Positions 1 to 7,282 of a stretch of DNA of 13,894 nt are shown here, piece after piece. The stretch's first letter is position 1, and every line of letters begins with the position of its first letter. The stretch covers positions 1 to 13,894 of the forward strand of contig JAQTVS010000039.1 of assembly GCA_028706735.1 (NCBI GenBank). Direction: 5' to 3'. Position numbers and translations under genes: made by a program. The DNA comes from Thiomonas sp. Lineage in GTDB: Bacteria > Pseudomonadota > Gammaproteobacteria > Burkholderiales > Burkholderiaceae_C. The notes under the pieces are model-generated. The model ran no database searches. It had not been told where the DNA came from and saw only the letters and a program-made list of their open reading frames with translations.

Positions 1-260
1 CGGTCGGTCACCAGCACGGCGTCGTCGGCGCCGAAGGAGATGCACTTGCGCAGCGCGTCCTCTGCCTGCGGCGGCCCCATGCTGAGCACGGTGACGCGGC
101 CGCCGAAGCGGTCCTTCAGGCGCAGCGCCTCTTCCAGCGAGAACAGGTCGTACGGGTTGACGATGGCCGGGACGCCCTGGCGCATGATGGTGTTGGTCAC
201 GGGATGGACGCGAATCTGCGCCGAATCCGGAACCTGCTTGATGCAGACGACGATGTGCAT
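1..260 (-). CDS. fixA: Electron transfer flavoprotein beta subunit FixA (5' part, runs off the window)
   Basis: The 86 complete N-terminal codons are visible; the gene continues past base 1. The product begins MHIVVCIKQVPDS and contains NPYDLFSLEEALRLKD and GPPQAEDALRKC, typical of the ETF-beta/FixA nucleotide-binding fold. FixA pairs with FixB, and with FixC and FixX forms a membrane-associated complex that bifurcates electrons from NADH to quinone and to a low-potential ferredoxin or flavodoxin serving nitrogenase. A good ribosome site (CAGGAG, about 7 bases upstream) supports the ATG at 258-260. It starts 23 bases after the nifW stop and is probably in the nifV-nifW transcript. The linkage to nif genes favours FixA over a housekeeping EtfB. 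Whether fixB, fixC and fixX follow cannot be seen. Confidence 0.93.
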   Translation of the reverse strand, partial: MHIVVCIKQVPDSAQIRVHPVTNTIMRQGVPAIVNPYDLFSLEEALRLKDRFGGRVTVLSMGPPQAEDALRKCISFGADDAVLVTD

Positions 261-283
261 GATGGTCTCCTGCTCAAGGCGGC

Positions 284-646
284 TCAGGCGGCGCGCCGGG
301 TGACTGCAACCGCTTCGCCGCGCCGATCCACCAGTGTGTTGCGCAGCGAGGTCAACGACACGCGCTGCCCGTCGGCGTCCTGGAATACCTTGAACACCTT
401 TTCCTGTGCGGCGCTGGAATGGACAAAGTCCTGATAGGCCGCCGACAGCATTTCGCGGTAGCGGCTGAACATCTCGACTTCGTTCAGTCCGGCCAGCCCC
501 TGCGCCTTGTGCAGATACTGGTAGAAGCGCTTGAGGATGTGCAGGCGGTTGACATGCACCACATGCTCGTCATAACTCACGCCGAAAAACTGGAGAAACT
601 CTTCGGCGCTGGAGAGTTGCTTGAGGCGGATGATGAGGTCGTTCAT
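284..646 (-). CDS. nifW: Nitrogenase-stabilising/protective protein NifW
   Basis: A 120-residue protein, the usual NifW size. The family pattern is visible: an N-terminal LKQLSSAEEFLQFFGV segment, then a central VNRLHILKRFYQYL helix and an EMFSRYREMLSAAYQDFV helix. NifW binds the MoFe protein and helps protect it from oxygen; its precise mechanism is not settled. The start at 646 has an AGGAAA ribosome site about 9 bases upstream. The gene lies 67 bases downstream of nifV and just upstream of fixA, a common nifV-nifW order. No sigma-54 site was seen between nifV and nifW, so it is probably read from the nifV promoter. Confidence 0.95.
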   Translation of the reverse strand: MNDLIIRLKQLSSAEEFLQFFGVSYDEHVVHVNRLHILKRFYQYLHKAQGLAGLNEVEMFSRYREMLSAAYQDFVHSSAAQEKVFKVFQDADGQRVSLTSLRNTLVDRRGEAVAVTRRAA

Positions 647-713
647 GGACGGGTTTCCTGACGGGACTGAATGACGGGGAATGCGGGCGCAGAGGGTTTT
701 TCAAGAGGGCTGT

Positions 714-1871
714 TCAGACCCCGGCTTCGCTCAAGCCGACGGCGAGCGCCTCGCGATAGAAGCGCAGCAGATCCTCACGTCCTGGCGTGCGTTTGGTGGC
801 GCTGACATGCTGGCGGATGCGGCCGAGCAGTTCGTCGGCATCACTCTGTTGAAGTTCAATGCCGATCTGTTCGTAGCCATGCTGCACGGCATGCGAGCCA
901 GAGTGCTTGCCCAGCACGGTGGAATGGCTGCGGCCCAATTCGGCAGGGTCGAAGCCTTCATAGTTGCGCGGGTCCTTGAGCAGTCCATCCACATGGATGC
1001 CCGACTCGTGGGTGAACACGGCGTCGCCGACAATGCTCTTGCCTGCGGCAACGGGGCGGCCCGAGGCCTTGGCCACCAGCGCGGAAATCCGAGGCAGGGT
1101 GTCGGTGGCGACGCCGCATTCCAGGCCGTGCACGTGGCGCAGCGCCATGACCACTTCTTCCAGCGGCGCATTGCCTGCACGCTCGCCCAGGCCGTTGACC
1201 GTGGCGCTGGCGTGCGTGGCGCCGGCGCGCACCGCGGCCAGGGTGTTGGCGGTGGCCAGGCCGAGATCGTCGTGCGCGTGCATCTCGATGTCCAGATCGA
1301 CCGCCGCCCGAAGCTGCGCAATGCGCTCGAAGGTGGAGAACGGATCGAGCACGCCGAGGGTGTCGGCGTAGCGCACGCGGACCGCGCCCGCGTTCTGCGC
1401 TGCTTCTGCTGCGCGGATCAGGAAGCCGGGGTCGGCGCGCGACGCGTCTTCGAACCCAACGCTGATCCGACTGCCCAGTGTGCGGCCAAACTGCACATGG
1501 TGGCGGATGGCATCGAGCACCCAGTCGCGGTCGCGTCCGAGCTTGCGGCCAATCTGGATGTCCGACACCGGAACGGACAGGTGCACGGTGTCGGCGCCGC
1601 ACGCCGCGCCGGCGATCAGATCGGGCTCGCACATCCGCGCCCAGACCATGGTGCGCGCCTTGAGGTTCAGGCCGACGATGGCGCGGATGAGTTCGACCTC
1701 ACGCGCGCCCATGGCGGGGATGCCGATTTCCATCTCCGGCACGCCTGCGTTGTCAAGCGCGCGGGCGATGCTGAGTTTTTCCTCATCGGCAAAGGCCACC
1801 CCGGCGGTCTGCTCGCCATCACGCAGCGTGGTGTCATTGATCACAATCATTCGAGTGGACAGTGCGTTCAT
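714..1871 (-). CDS. nifV: Homocitrate synthase NifV
   Basis: A 385-residue enzyme of the HMGL/isopropylmalate-synthase family. It condenses acetyl-CoA with 2-oxoglutarate to give homocitrate, the organic ligand of FeMo-co. The TIM-barrel signature DTTLRDGEQT lies at residues 13-22. The metal-binding HAHDDLG motif and the GLGERAGNAPLEE motif follow in the middle of the protein. Length matches NifV rather than the longer LeuA, and the nif context excludes lysine-pathway homocitrate synthase. The chosen ATG has a GGAG 6 bases upstream; a second in-frame ATG at codon 8 has no comparable site. It is the first gene of a nifV-nifW-fixA unit with its own sigma-54 promoter and NifA site. Confidence 0.96.
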   Translation of the reverse strand: MNALSTRMIVINDTTLRDGEQTAGVAFADEEKLSIARALDNAGVPEMEIGIPAMGAREVELIRAIVGLNLKARTMVWARMCEPDLIAGAACGADTVHLSVPVSDIQIGRKLGRDRDWVLDAIRHHVQFGRTLGSRISVGFEDASRADPGFLIRAAEAAQNAGAVRVRYADTLGVLDPFSTFERIAQLRAAVDLDIEMHAHDDLGLATANTLAAVRAGATHASATVNGLGERAGNAPLEEVVMALRHVHGLECGVATDTLPRISALVAKASGRPVAAGKSIVGDAVFTHESGIHVDGLLKDPRNYEGFDPAELGRSHSTVLGKHSGSHAVQHGYEQIGIELQQSDADELLGRIRQHVSATKRTPGREDLLRFYREALAVGLSEAGV

Positions 1872-1901
1872 TGACTTCTCCGAGGTTGGTGCTTCTCACC
1901 T

Positions 1902-1917
1902 TGCAAAACCTGTGCCA
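1902..1917 (-). promoter_or_regulatory. Sigma-54 (-24/-12) promoter of nifV
   Basis: On the minus strand the sequence reads TGGCACAGGTTTTGCA. It matches the sigma-54 consensus TGGCACG-N4-TTGCW except at the seventh base, with the required 10 bases between the invariant GG and GC. Transcription would start near 1890, leaving a leader of about 18 bases before the nifV ATG. An IHF-like site and a NifA site lie upstream, as expected for a NifA-activated promoter. Confidence 0.93.
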
Positions 1918-1945
1918 TCTCTAGAAATTTTTTATGTCTCTGATT

Positions 1946-1958
1946 TATCTAAGTTTTA
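1946..1958 (+). promoter_or_regulatory. Probable IHF site upstream of nifV
   Basis: TATCTA-AGTT-TTA matches the IHF consensus WATCAA-N4-TTR with one mismatch. It sits in an AT-rich patch (about 1919-1975) unusual for this GC-rich window, between the NifA site and the -24 element. Its edge is 29 bases from the -24 edge, the same spacing as the IHF match upstream of iscS. Confidence 0.6.
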
Positions 1959-1990
1959 TCCAGAAATGCGGGTTTGTCCGATGTGGATTT

Positions 1991-2006
1991 TGTCGGCTTG
2001 CCGACA
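1991..2006. promoter_or_regulatory. NifA upstream activator sequence (UAS) for nifV
   Basis: TGTCGGCTTGCCGACA is a perfect TGT-N10-ACA, including the favoured T at position 8, and is palindromic beyond the conserved triplets. It is centred roughly 108 bases upstream of the predicted nifV start site, the normal distance for NifA. It lies between the fdx stop (2024) and nifV, so it is intergenic. The dyad could form a hairpin but has no T-run, so a NifA operator is the better reading. Confidence 0.9.
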
Positions 2007-2023
2007 AGAGATCGCGACATCGT

Positions 2024-2389
2024 TCAGCGCTCGCGCGCGTGGTTGCGGGTGTGCCGGGGAAGCTCGACAACCAGGGGGGCGCCGCCCAGCCGCACACAGC
2101 AGGCCAGGCGTGATTGCGCGTCCAATCCCCATGCGGCGCCGAGCTGGTCTTCCTCCTCGTCATCGGCGGGTTTGACGTGCTCCGCACCCGCGCGCAAATG
2201 CACATGGCAGGTGGCGCAGGCGCAGACTTTTTCGCAGGCATGCTCGACGGCAATGCCTTGATCGAGCAGTGCGTCGAGCAGTGTTCTGCCCTGCCTAGCC
2301 TCGAATGCGGCTCCCTGCGGGCATAGATCGGGATGCGGCAGCACCTGGACCTGCGTCATTGCCTGAACTTTTTCGATCACTCTGTGCAT
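2024..2389 (-). CDS. fdx: ISC-type [2Fe-2S] ferredoxin (Fdx)
   Basis: Adrenodoxin-type ferredoxin that supplies electrons for Fe-S cluster assembly in the ISC pathway. With the start used here it has 121 residues. The cluster ligands are C52, C58 and C61 in HACEKVCACATCH, plus C97 in RLACC; an extra C98 beside the last ligand is unusual. The AWGLD and VELPRHT motifs near the C-terminus are typical of bacterial Isc ferredoxins. The ATG at 2389 is chosen because GAGGGAAG lies just upstream. The ATG at 2359 gives the family-standard N-terminus (MTQVQVLPHPDL) but has only a weak ribosome site, so the extra 10 residues are uncertain. It is the last gene of the iscS-to-fdx operon. Confidence 0.93.
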   Translation of the reverse strand: MHRVIEKVQAMTQVQVLPHPDLCPQGAAFEARQGRTLLDALLDQGIAVEHACEKVCACATCHVHLRAGAEHVKPADDEEEDQLGAAWGLDAQSRLACCVRLGGAPLVVELPRHTRNHARER

Positions 2390-2421
2390 GGTCTTCCCTC
2401 GGTGGATGGTGAATGGGATTA

Positions 2422-2445
2422 AGCCCCGCATGCGCATGCTGGGCT
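2422..2445. repeat. Imperfect 24-bp palindrome between hscA and fdx
   Basis: AGCCCC-GCATGCGCATGC-TGGGCT is a near-perfect dyad with one mismatched pair; the central 12 bases are a perfect palindrome. It lies in the 95-base gap between the hscA stop and the fdx start. It could fold in the transcript or bind a dimeric regulator. There is no T-run, so a Rho-independent terminator is not supported. Confidence 0.45.
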
Positions 2446-2484
2446 GCGCATCCTCGCGGGATGAACCAGCGTCGGCCAGGTCTG

Positions 2485-4395
2485 TCAGATGGGCACGTCA
2501 TCCAGACGCATGCCGCCAAGCGCCTTGCGCACCTTGGCGTCCATGCGGCGTCCGGCAAATTCCGTGGTGGCCTGATTAAGCGCGGCGCTGGCTTGCTGCA
2601 ATCCATTGCGCTGCTGTGGCAATCCCACGCCTTCCTGGGCTTCGCCCGCTGCGAGCTGCTCCAGCACATCGGCCAGGTGCTGCATGCTCAGAGTGATGGC
2701 CCGATATTCGTCGTGGCTGAGCAGGGCATGGCCATCCTCGCGCAGCGCGGCATCGGTGGCGTCGAGCAGTCTGCGCGCATCGACCTCGGCCTCGCGCAAC
2801 ATGCGCAGGGCGGCATCGGCTTCGGCGCTGTCCATGGCGTCGCGCAGCATGTCGGTGACCTGTTCATTGCCGAGGCCATGGCTCGGCTTGACCTCGATAT
2901 GCGCTTCGACACCGGTGCTTTGTTCATGCGCGGACACGCTCAGCAGGCCATCGGCATCGATCTGGAACGTCACCCGGATGCGCGCCGCGCCCGCCACCAT
3001 GGGCGGTATGCCGCGCAACTCGAACCGGGCCAGCGAGCGGCATTCGCTCACCAGTTCGCGCTCCCCCTGCAACACGTGCAGCGACAGCGCCGTTTGTCCG
3101 TCCTTGAAGGTGGTGAAATCTTGCGCGCGTGCCGTCGGCACCGTGCTGTTGCGCGGAATGATCTTCTCCACCAGGCCACCCATGGTTTCGATCCCCAGGG
3201 ACAAGGGGCAGACATCGAGCAGCAGCAAGCCGTCCTCGCCCGCGGCGCGGTTGCCCACGAGCTGATCGGCCTGAATCGCCGCGCCGATGGCCACGGCCTG
3301 ATCCGGATCGACATTGGTCAGCGGCTCGCGGCCGAATGCCCGCGCCACTGCGCGGCGCACCTGTGGCATGCGCGTGGCGCCGCCCACGAGGATGACGCCA
3401 TCGACCTCATCGGGGCGCAGATCTGCATCGTTGAGCGCGTGGCGCACGCAGGCCAGGGTGCGGTTGATCAAGCCCTTGCTCAAGATTTCGAAGGTGGTGC
3501 GTTCCAGCGTGGCGCCCAGTACCGTGCCGTCCGCTCGCGGACATTGCATCTCCACGCGATCCTGTGCGCTGAGACCTTCCTTCGCGGCGCGTGCGGCGCG
3601 GGTGAGCCTGGCTGCGTCGTCGGCAAGCCATGAGGCTGCGCCGGTTTCGCCGATGAACCAGTCGGCGATGGCGCGGTCGAAATCATCGCCGCCCAACATG
3701 GCGTCACCGTGGGTCGAGAGCACCTCGAACACGCCGCGGGTCAGGCGCAGGATGGAGACATCAAAGGTGCCGCCACCCAGGTCGTACACCACGAACACGC
3801 CTTCGCTGCCATTGTCCAGGCCATACGCCACGGCGGCGGCAGTCGGCTCATTGAGCAATCGCAACACGGGCAGTCCCGCCAAGCGCGCCGCTTCCTTCGT
3901 GGCCTGACGCTGTGCTTCGTCGAAGTAGGCGGGCACGGTCACCACAACGCCGACAAGGTCGCCACCCAGCGCCGCTTCGGCGCGCACTTTCAGCGCCCGC
4001 AACACTGCAGCCCCCACCTCGCTGGGAGACTTGATGCCGGCGGCGGTGCGCACCGCCACGGCGCCGCGCTGATCGACCAGGCCATAGTGCACCAGGCCGG
4101 GCTCCAAGTCACCGAGGGTGCGTCCGATCAGCCGCTTGGCCGAGGCGATGGTGTTGAGCGGATCATCCGCGAGGCGCTCGCGCGCGGCGTCACCAACGGT
4201 CAGCGCGCCATCCGCGGCGTAGTGCACGACGGACGGCAGCAACAGCCGCCCCTGTGCGTCGGCCAGAGTGACGGACTGCCCGCTACGCACTGTGGCAACG
4301 AGCGAGTTGGTGGTGCCCAGGTCGATGCCCACCGCGAGACGATGCTGATGGGGCGCCGCAGACCGCCCAGGTTCGGCGATTTGAAGGAGTGCCAT
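2485..4395 (-). CDS. hscA: Fe-S assembly chaperone HscA (Hsp70 family)
   Basis: A 636-residue Hsp70-type ATPase. The ATP-binding phosphate-1 motif [13 protein letters not shown] is near residues 22-34. [27 protein letters not shown] and [14 protein letters not shown] follow in the nucleotide-binding domain, and the substrate domain carries [12 protein letters not shown]. Length and the short, non-EEVD C-terminus fit HscA rather than DnaK. HscA drives cluster release from IscU by recognising an LPPVK motif, present in the IscU encoded upstream. The start at 4395 is preferred over an upstream in-frame ATG at 4485, which would begin inside the inverted-repeat element. AAAGG lies about 9 bases upstream. 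No hscB co-chaperone gene is present in the window. Confidence 0.95.
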   Translation of the reverse strand: MALLQIAEPGRSAAPHQHRLAVGIDLGTTNSLVATVRSGQSVTLADAQGRLLLPSVVHYAADGALTVGDAARERLADDPLNTIASAKRLIGRTLGDLEPGLVHYGLVDQRGAVAVRTAAGIKSPSEVGAAVLRALKVRAEAALGGDLVGVVVTVPAYFDEAQRQATKEAARLAGLPVLRLLNEPTAAAVAYGLDNGSEGVFVVYDLGGGTFDVSILRLTRGVFEVLSTHGDAMLGGDDFDRAIADWFIGETGAASWLADDAARLTRAARAAKEGLSAQDRVEMQCPRADGTVLGATLERTTFEILSKGLINRTLACVRHALNDADLRPDEVDGVILVGGATRMPQVRRAVARAFGREPLTNVDPDQAVAIGAAIQADQLVGNRAAGEDGLLLLDVCPLSLGIETMGGLVEKIIPRNSTVPTARAQDFTTFKDGQTALSLHVLQGERELVSECRSLARFELRGIPPMVAGAARIRVTFQIDADGLLSVSAHEQSTGVEAHIEVKPSHGLGNEQVTDMLRDAMDSAEADAALRMLREAEVDARRLLDATDAALREDGHALLSHDEYRAITLSMQHLADVLEQLAAGEAQEGVGLPQQRNGLQQASAALNQATTEFAGRRMDAKVRKALGGMRLDDVPI

Positions 4396-4418
4396 CGCGT
4401 TGCGCCTTTGGTTGATGC

Positions 4419-4583
4419 CTAGTGTCCTGCGTTGGAGATTCGTTGAAAAACAAATCGGCCGAGATCCGTGCCAGGCAAGGTGCAAACCACAGCCAGAGCC
4501 GTCGCCATGGCGAGGATTTGCAACGCCGCATGACCTCGATCTTCGGGAGACTTGCTCATCGAATTTCCAACTCAGGACACTAG
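4419..4583. mobile_element. 165-bp MITE-like inverted-repeat element between iscA and hscA
   Basis: Ends at 4419-4446 and 4556-4583 are 28-base inverted repeats (ctagtgtcctgNgttgga...) with 3 mismatches. No transposase is encoded; the centre holds further loosely complementary stretches. Both ends show TA inside CTAG, compatible with a TA or CTAG target duplication, as used by IS630/Tc1-type transposases; that family assignment is inference. The element fills nearly all of the 184-base iscA-hscA gap, and its right end supplies the iscA stop codon. Removing it with one TA would leave a gap of about 20 bases, typical of this operon. It should be transcribed within the operon and could fold into a long hairpin. 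Confidence 0.8.
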
Positions 4584-4903
4584 ACCGCGAACGACTCGCC
4601 GCAACCGCAGGTGGCGCTCGCGTTGGGGTTGAGGAAACGAAAGCCCTCGTTCAGTCCTTCGCGCGTCCAGTCGAGCTGCGTGCCATCGAGCAGGGGCAGG
4701 CTGCGGTTGTCCACGACGATGGTCACGCCCTCGGTCTCGAATCGGGCATCGTCGCCGTTGACCGCGTCGACGAACTCCAGCGCGTAGGCATAGCCGGAAC
4801 AGCCGCTGGTCTTGATGGCCAGCCGAAGGCCAAGCCCGGACCCACGCTTCTCCAGGGCCTTGCGCACCTGCGCCGCGGCTTTGGGGGTGACGGAAATGCT
4901 CAT
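4580..4903 (-). CDS. iscA: A-type Fe-S carrier IscA
   Basis: A 107-residue A-type carrier, matching E. coli IscA in length. The three cluster or iron ligands fall at the same positions: C35 in [16 protein letters not shown] and C99/C101 in ATCGCGESF. It carries Fe-S clusters from the IscU scaffold to target proteins. The start is supported by AAGGAG 9 bases upstream. It is a divergent paralogue of the A-type gene immediately upstream and closer to classical IscA. Its TAG stop (4580-4582) lies inside the end of the inverted-repeat element, yet the C-terminus (CGCGESFAV) has normal length, so the insertion did not truncate it. Confidence 0.94.
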   Translation of the reverse strand: MSISVTPKAAAQVRKALEKRGSGLGLRLAIKTSGCSGYAYALEFVDAVNGDDARFETEGVTIVVDNRSLPLLDGTQLDWTREGLNEGFRFLNPNASATCGCGESFAV

Positions 4904-4929
4904 CGTCTTGCTCCTTGAGGGAATGCGTT

Positions 4930-5349
4930 TCAGGTCGAGAACGAATTGCCACAGCCGCAGGTGCTGGACGCATTGGGGTTGCGAATGATGAAATTCGCCC
5001 CTTCGAGACCGTCCTGGAAGTCGATTTCGGCGCCGGCCAGATATTGCAGGCTCATCGGATCGACCACCACCGACAGGACGCCGCGCTGCACCAGCACATC
5101 ATTCTCCGCCGGAGCATCTTCAATGGAAAAACCGTACTGCAGGCCGGAGCAGCCGCCACCCGAGACGAATACGCGCAGGCACATGGCGCTGTCTCCCTCC
5201 TCGGCCAGCATCTGCGTGACCTTCTCCACCACGGCATCGGTGACGACGATGGGATCGGCGCCCGCAGCGCGTTCGAGCGCTGCGGCCGGCGGCGCGGGCA
5301 TGGTGGTGGAGCAGGACGAAGCCGATCCTTGCGACTTGCATGAACTCAT
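4930..5349 (-). CDS. A-type Fe-S carrier, ErpA-like, with N-terminal extension
   Basis: A 139-residue protein with a full A-type domain from about residue 34. Ligands are C67 in [14 protein letters not shown] and C131/C133 in STCGCGNSF. The [12 protein letters not shown] form resembles ErpA and NifIscA-type carriers more than IscA. The first 33 or so residues are an extra, low-complexity Ser/Ala/Pro tail carrying C4 and C13; E. coli ErpA (114 residues) lacks this. AAGGAG about 8 bases before the ATG at 5349 supports this start; a longer frame to 5448 would overlap iscU and has no support. It lies between iscU and iscA. In a nif setting it may be the carrier dedicated to nitrogenase (iscA-nif role), but that is inferred from context only. 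Confidence 0.92.
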   Translation of the reverse strand: MSSCKSQGSASSCSTTMPAPPAAALERAAGADPIVVTDAVVEKVTQMLAEEGDSAMCLRVFVSGGGCSGLQYGFSIEDAPAENDVLVQRGVLSVVVDPMSLQYLAGAEIDFQDGLEGANFIIRNPNASSTCGCGNSFST

Positions 5350-5395
5350 GGTGAGACTCCTTGACGTATGAACCAGGAAATGCGGGACAACAGTT

Positions 5396-5842
5396 TCAGG
5401 CCGCGCCGGACGGGCCCGGAACTGCGGGCGCGCAGGCGTCGCGCTCAATCAGCGCCTCGGTTCCACCGAGCCGCGTGCGGTAATCGGCAACCGCAGCCTT
5501 GATCGCGTCTTCCGCCAGGATGGAGCAGTGGATCTTCACCGGCGGCAAGGCCAGTTCCGCAGCGATGGCGGTGTTCTTGATCGACAGCGCCTCGTCGAGG
5601 GTCTTGCCCTTCACCCATTCGGTGATGAGCGAGGACGAGGCAATGGCCGAGCCGCAGCCATAGGTCTTGAAGCGTGCGTCTTCGATCACGCCTTCGGCGT
5701 TGACCTTGATCTGCAGTTTCATCACATCGCCGCAGGCCGGAGCGCCGACCATGCCCGTGCCAACGCCTGCTTCGTTTGCGGCAAAGCCGCCGGCGTTGCG
5801 CGGATTTTCGTAATGCTCGATGACTTTGTCGCTATAGGCCAT
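5396..5842 (-). CDS. iscU: Fe-S cluster scaffold IscU (single-domain, serving as NifU)
   Basis: A 148-residue scaffold on which clusters are built from IscS sulfur. The ligands C37, D39, C63, H105 and C106 are at the E. coli IscU positions. The LPPVK motif recognised by HscA is at residues 99-103. It covers only the N-terminal domain of the classical nitrogen-fixation NifU: the central [2Fe-2S] domain and C-terminal Nfu domain are absent. The C-terminus instead runs about 20 residues beyond IscU and contains C137 in a Pro/Ala-rich tail. Annotation pipelines may call it NifU; the LPPVK motif and neighbouring hscA support IscU. It follows iscS after 60 bases. Confidence 0.95.
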   Translation of the reverse strand: MAYSDKVIEHYENPRNAGGFAANEAGVGTGMVGAPACGDVMKLQIKVNAEGVIEDARFKTYGCGSAIASSSLITEWVKGKTLDEALSIKNTAIAAELALPPVKIHCSILAEDAIKAAVADYRTRLGGTEALIERDACAPAVPGPSGAA

Positions 5843-5902
5843 GATGGGCTCCCGGAGATAGGCGAGAAACAGGTCGAAGAGGGTTCAAAGCGAAGGCGCG
5901 GA

Positions 5903-7120
5903 TCAATGCTCGGCCCACTGCACGGTGGACAAATCGACCCCGCTGCAATGCATGTCCCACAGCGGGCTCAGTTCGCGCAGACGCTCGACGGTGGACTTGA
6001 TGCGCTCAGCCGCAACGTCCACGTCATGCTCCGTGGTGAATCGCCCGATGGAAAACCGGATCGAGCTATGCGCCACTTCGTCGCTCAAGCCCAGGGCGCG
6101 CAACACATAGCTCGGCTCCAGACTCGCGGACGTGCAGGCCGACCCGCTGGACACGGCGACGCCCTTGATGCCCATGAGCAGCGACTCCCCTTCGACGAAC
6201 TGGAAGCTGACATTGAGGTTGTGCGGCACGCGCTGCTCCAGATCGCCATTGAGGCGGATTTCCGGAATGATCGACAGGGCGCTCCACAGGCGGTCGCGCA
6301 GGGCGCGGATGCGGACGTTCTCGGTTTGCATGGACTCGCGCGCCAGACGGTAGGCCTCGCCCATGCCGGCAATCTGATGCGTGGGCAAGGTGCCCGAACG
6401 CATGCCGTTTTCGTGTCCGCCGCCATGCATCTGCGCCTCGATGCGCACCCGCGGCTTGCGTCGCACATACAGCGCGCCCACGCCCTTGGGGCCATAGGTC
6501 TTATGCGCCGACATGCTCATCAGATCGATGGGAAGATCGGTCAGGTCGATGTCCACCTTGCCCGTGGCCTGCGCTGCATCGACGTGAAACAGGACGCCGC
6601 GTGCGCGGCAGATTGTGCCCAGTGTCGCCACGTCCTGGATGACGCCGATCTCGTTGTTCACGAACATGACCGACGCCAGAATCGTGTCGGGCCGCAGCGC
6701 CGCAACGAACACCGCCGGGTCGAGCAGGCCGTCGGGGCCGACGTCGAGATAGCTGACTTCATACCCCTCGCGTTCGAGTTCGCGGCAGGTGTCGAGCACG
6801 GCCTTGTGCTCGGTCTTGACGGTCACAACATGCCGTCCGCGGCCCTTGTGGAAATGCGCCGCGCCCTTGATCGCCAGGTTGTTCGATTCGGTGGCCCCGG
6901 AGGTCCAGACGATCTCCCGCGAATCGGCGCCGATGAGTGCCGCAACCTGCTCGCGGGCGATTTCCACCACTTCTTCCGCGGCCCAGCCATAGGCATGACT
7001 GCGCGACGCCGGGTTGCCGAATTGCTCATACAGATACGGCACCATGGCCCGCACCACGCGCGGGTCGACAGGCGTGGTGGCTGCGTAGTCGAGGTAAATC
7101 GGTTTGTCGATGGCTGGCAT
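5903..7120 (-). CDS. iscS: Cysteine desulfurase IscS
   Basis: A 405-residue PLP enzyme that removes sulfur from cysteine as a persulfide and passes it to IscU. The PLP lysine K207 lies in [10 protein letters not shown], with H105 in KTEHKAVLD and D181 in [10 protein letters not shown]. The persulfide cysteine C329 is in the [21 protein letters not shown] loop. This long-loop form and length are those of group I IscS, one residue offset from E. coli IscS (404 aa); NifS of diazotrophs is usually more divergent here. AAGGGAG 8 bases upstream supports the start. It is the first gene of the minus-strand ISC operon, behind a sigma-54 promoter about 57 bases upstream, so a nitrogen-fixation role is likely. 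Confidence 0.95.
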   Translation of the reverse strand: MPAIDKPIYLDYAATTPVDPRVVRAMVPYLYEQFGNPASRSHAYGWAAEEVVEIAREQVAALIGADSREIVWTSGATESNNLAIKGAAHFHKGRGRHVVTVKTEHKAVLDTCRELEREGYEVSYLDVGPDGLLDPAVFVAALRPDTILASVMFVNNEIGVIQDVATLGTICRARGVLFHVDAAQATGKVDIDLTDLPIDLMSMSAHKTYGPKGVGALYVRRKPRVRIEAQMHGGGHENGMRSGTLPTHQIAGMGEAYRLARESMQTENVRIRALRDRLWSALSIIPEIRLNGDLEQRVPHNLNVSFQFVEGESLLMGIKGVAVSSGSACTSASLEPSYVLRALGLSDEVAHSSIRFSIGRFTTEHDVDVAAERIKSTVERLRELSPLWDMHCSGVDLSTVQWAEH

Positions 7121-7176
7121 GACACGGCTCCCTTGGGCTTGGCGCAGTCGGATTTCACTGCGCTACGCCCTCATTC

Positions 7177-7192
7177 AGCAGAAACCGTGCCA
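7177..7192 (-). promoter_or_regulatory. Sigma-54 promoter of the iscS operon
   Basis: The minus strand reads TGGCACGGTTTCTGCT. The -24 half is a perfect TGGCACG, the -12 half is CTGCT instead of TTGCW, and GG and GC are 10 bases apart. The start site would be near 7165, about 45 bases before the iscS ATG. An IHF consensus follows upstream at the same offset as in the nifV promoter. Confidence 0.87.
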
Positions 7193-7220
7193 GCTATCAA
7201 TTCCGCTGTTTTCTGATTTA

Positions 7221-7233
7221 TATCAACAAGTTG
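7221..7233 (+). promoter_or_regulatory. IHF-binding site upstream of iscS
   Basis: TATCAA-CAAG-TTG is a full match to the IHF consensus WATCAA-N4-TTR. It lies 29 bases beyond the -24 edge of the iscS promoter, where DNA bending would bring an upstream-bound activator to sigma-54 polymerase. Confidence 0.7.
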
Positions 7234-7282
7234 GCAGATTCTTTCGCCCGCAGGCGCTTGGCGGGTGACAGACAAATTCGCG

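Noticed and set aside
681..1874. Long open frame (397 codons) on the plus strand opposite nifV
   Set aside because: It is an antisense shadow of nifV caused by high GC at third positions; the predicted protein has no recognisable domain.
1991..2006. Hairpin after fdx read as a Rho-independent terminator
   Set aside because: Loop is only 2 bases and no T-run follows on the minus strand; it matches the NifA site perfectly and is correctly spaced from the nifV promoter.
2360..2437. Longer N-terminus of the ISC ferredoxin starting at 2437
   Set aside because: It adds residues unlike the family and overlaps the palindrome; the starts at 2389 or 2359 fit better.
2413..3633. Long plus-strand open frame opposite hscA, and similar frames at 3709-4422
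   Set aside because: Antisense to a clear Hsp70 gene; composition (His, Gly and Arg-rich) is that of a reversed GC-rich gene.
4419..4583. Full insertion sequence
   Set aside because: Only 165 bases, no transposase frame; at most a non-autonomous element.
5528..7216. 562-codon plus-strand open frame across iscU and iscS
   Set aside because: It crosses two well-supported minus-strand genes and their gap and lacks any domain.
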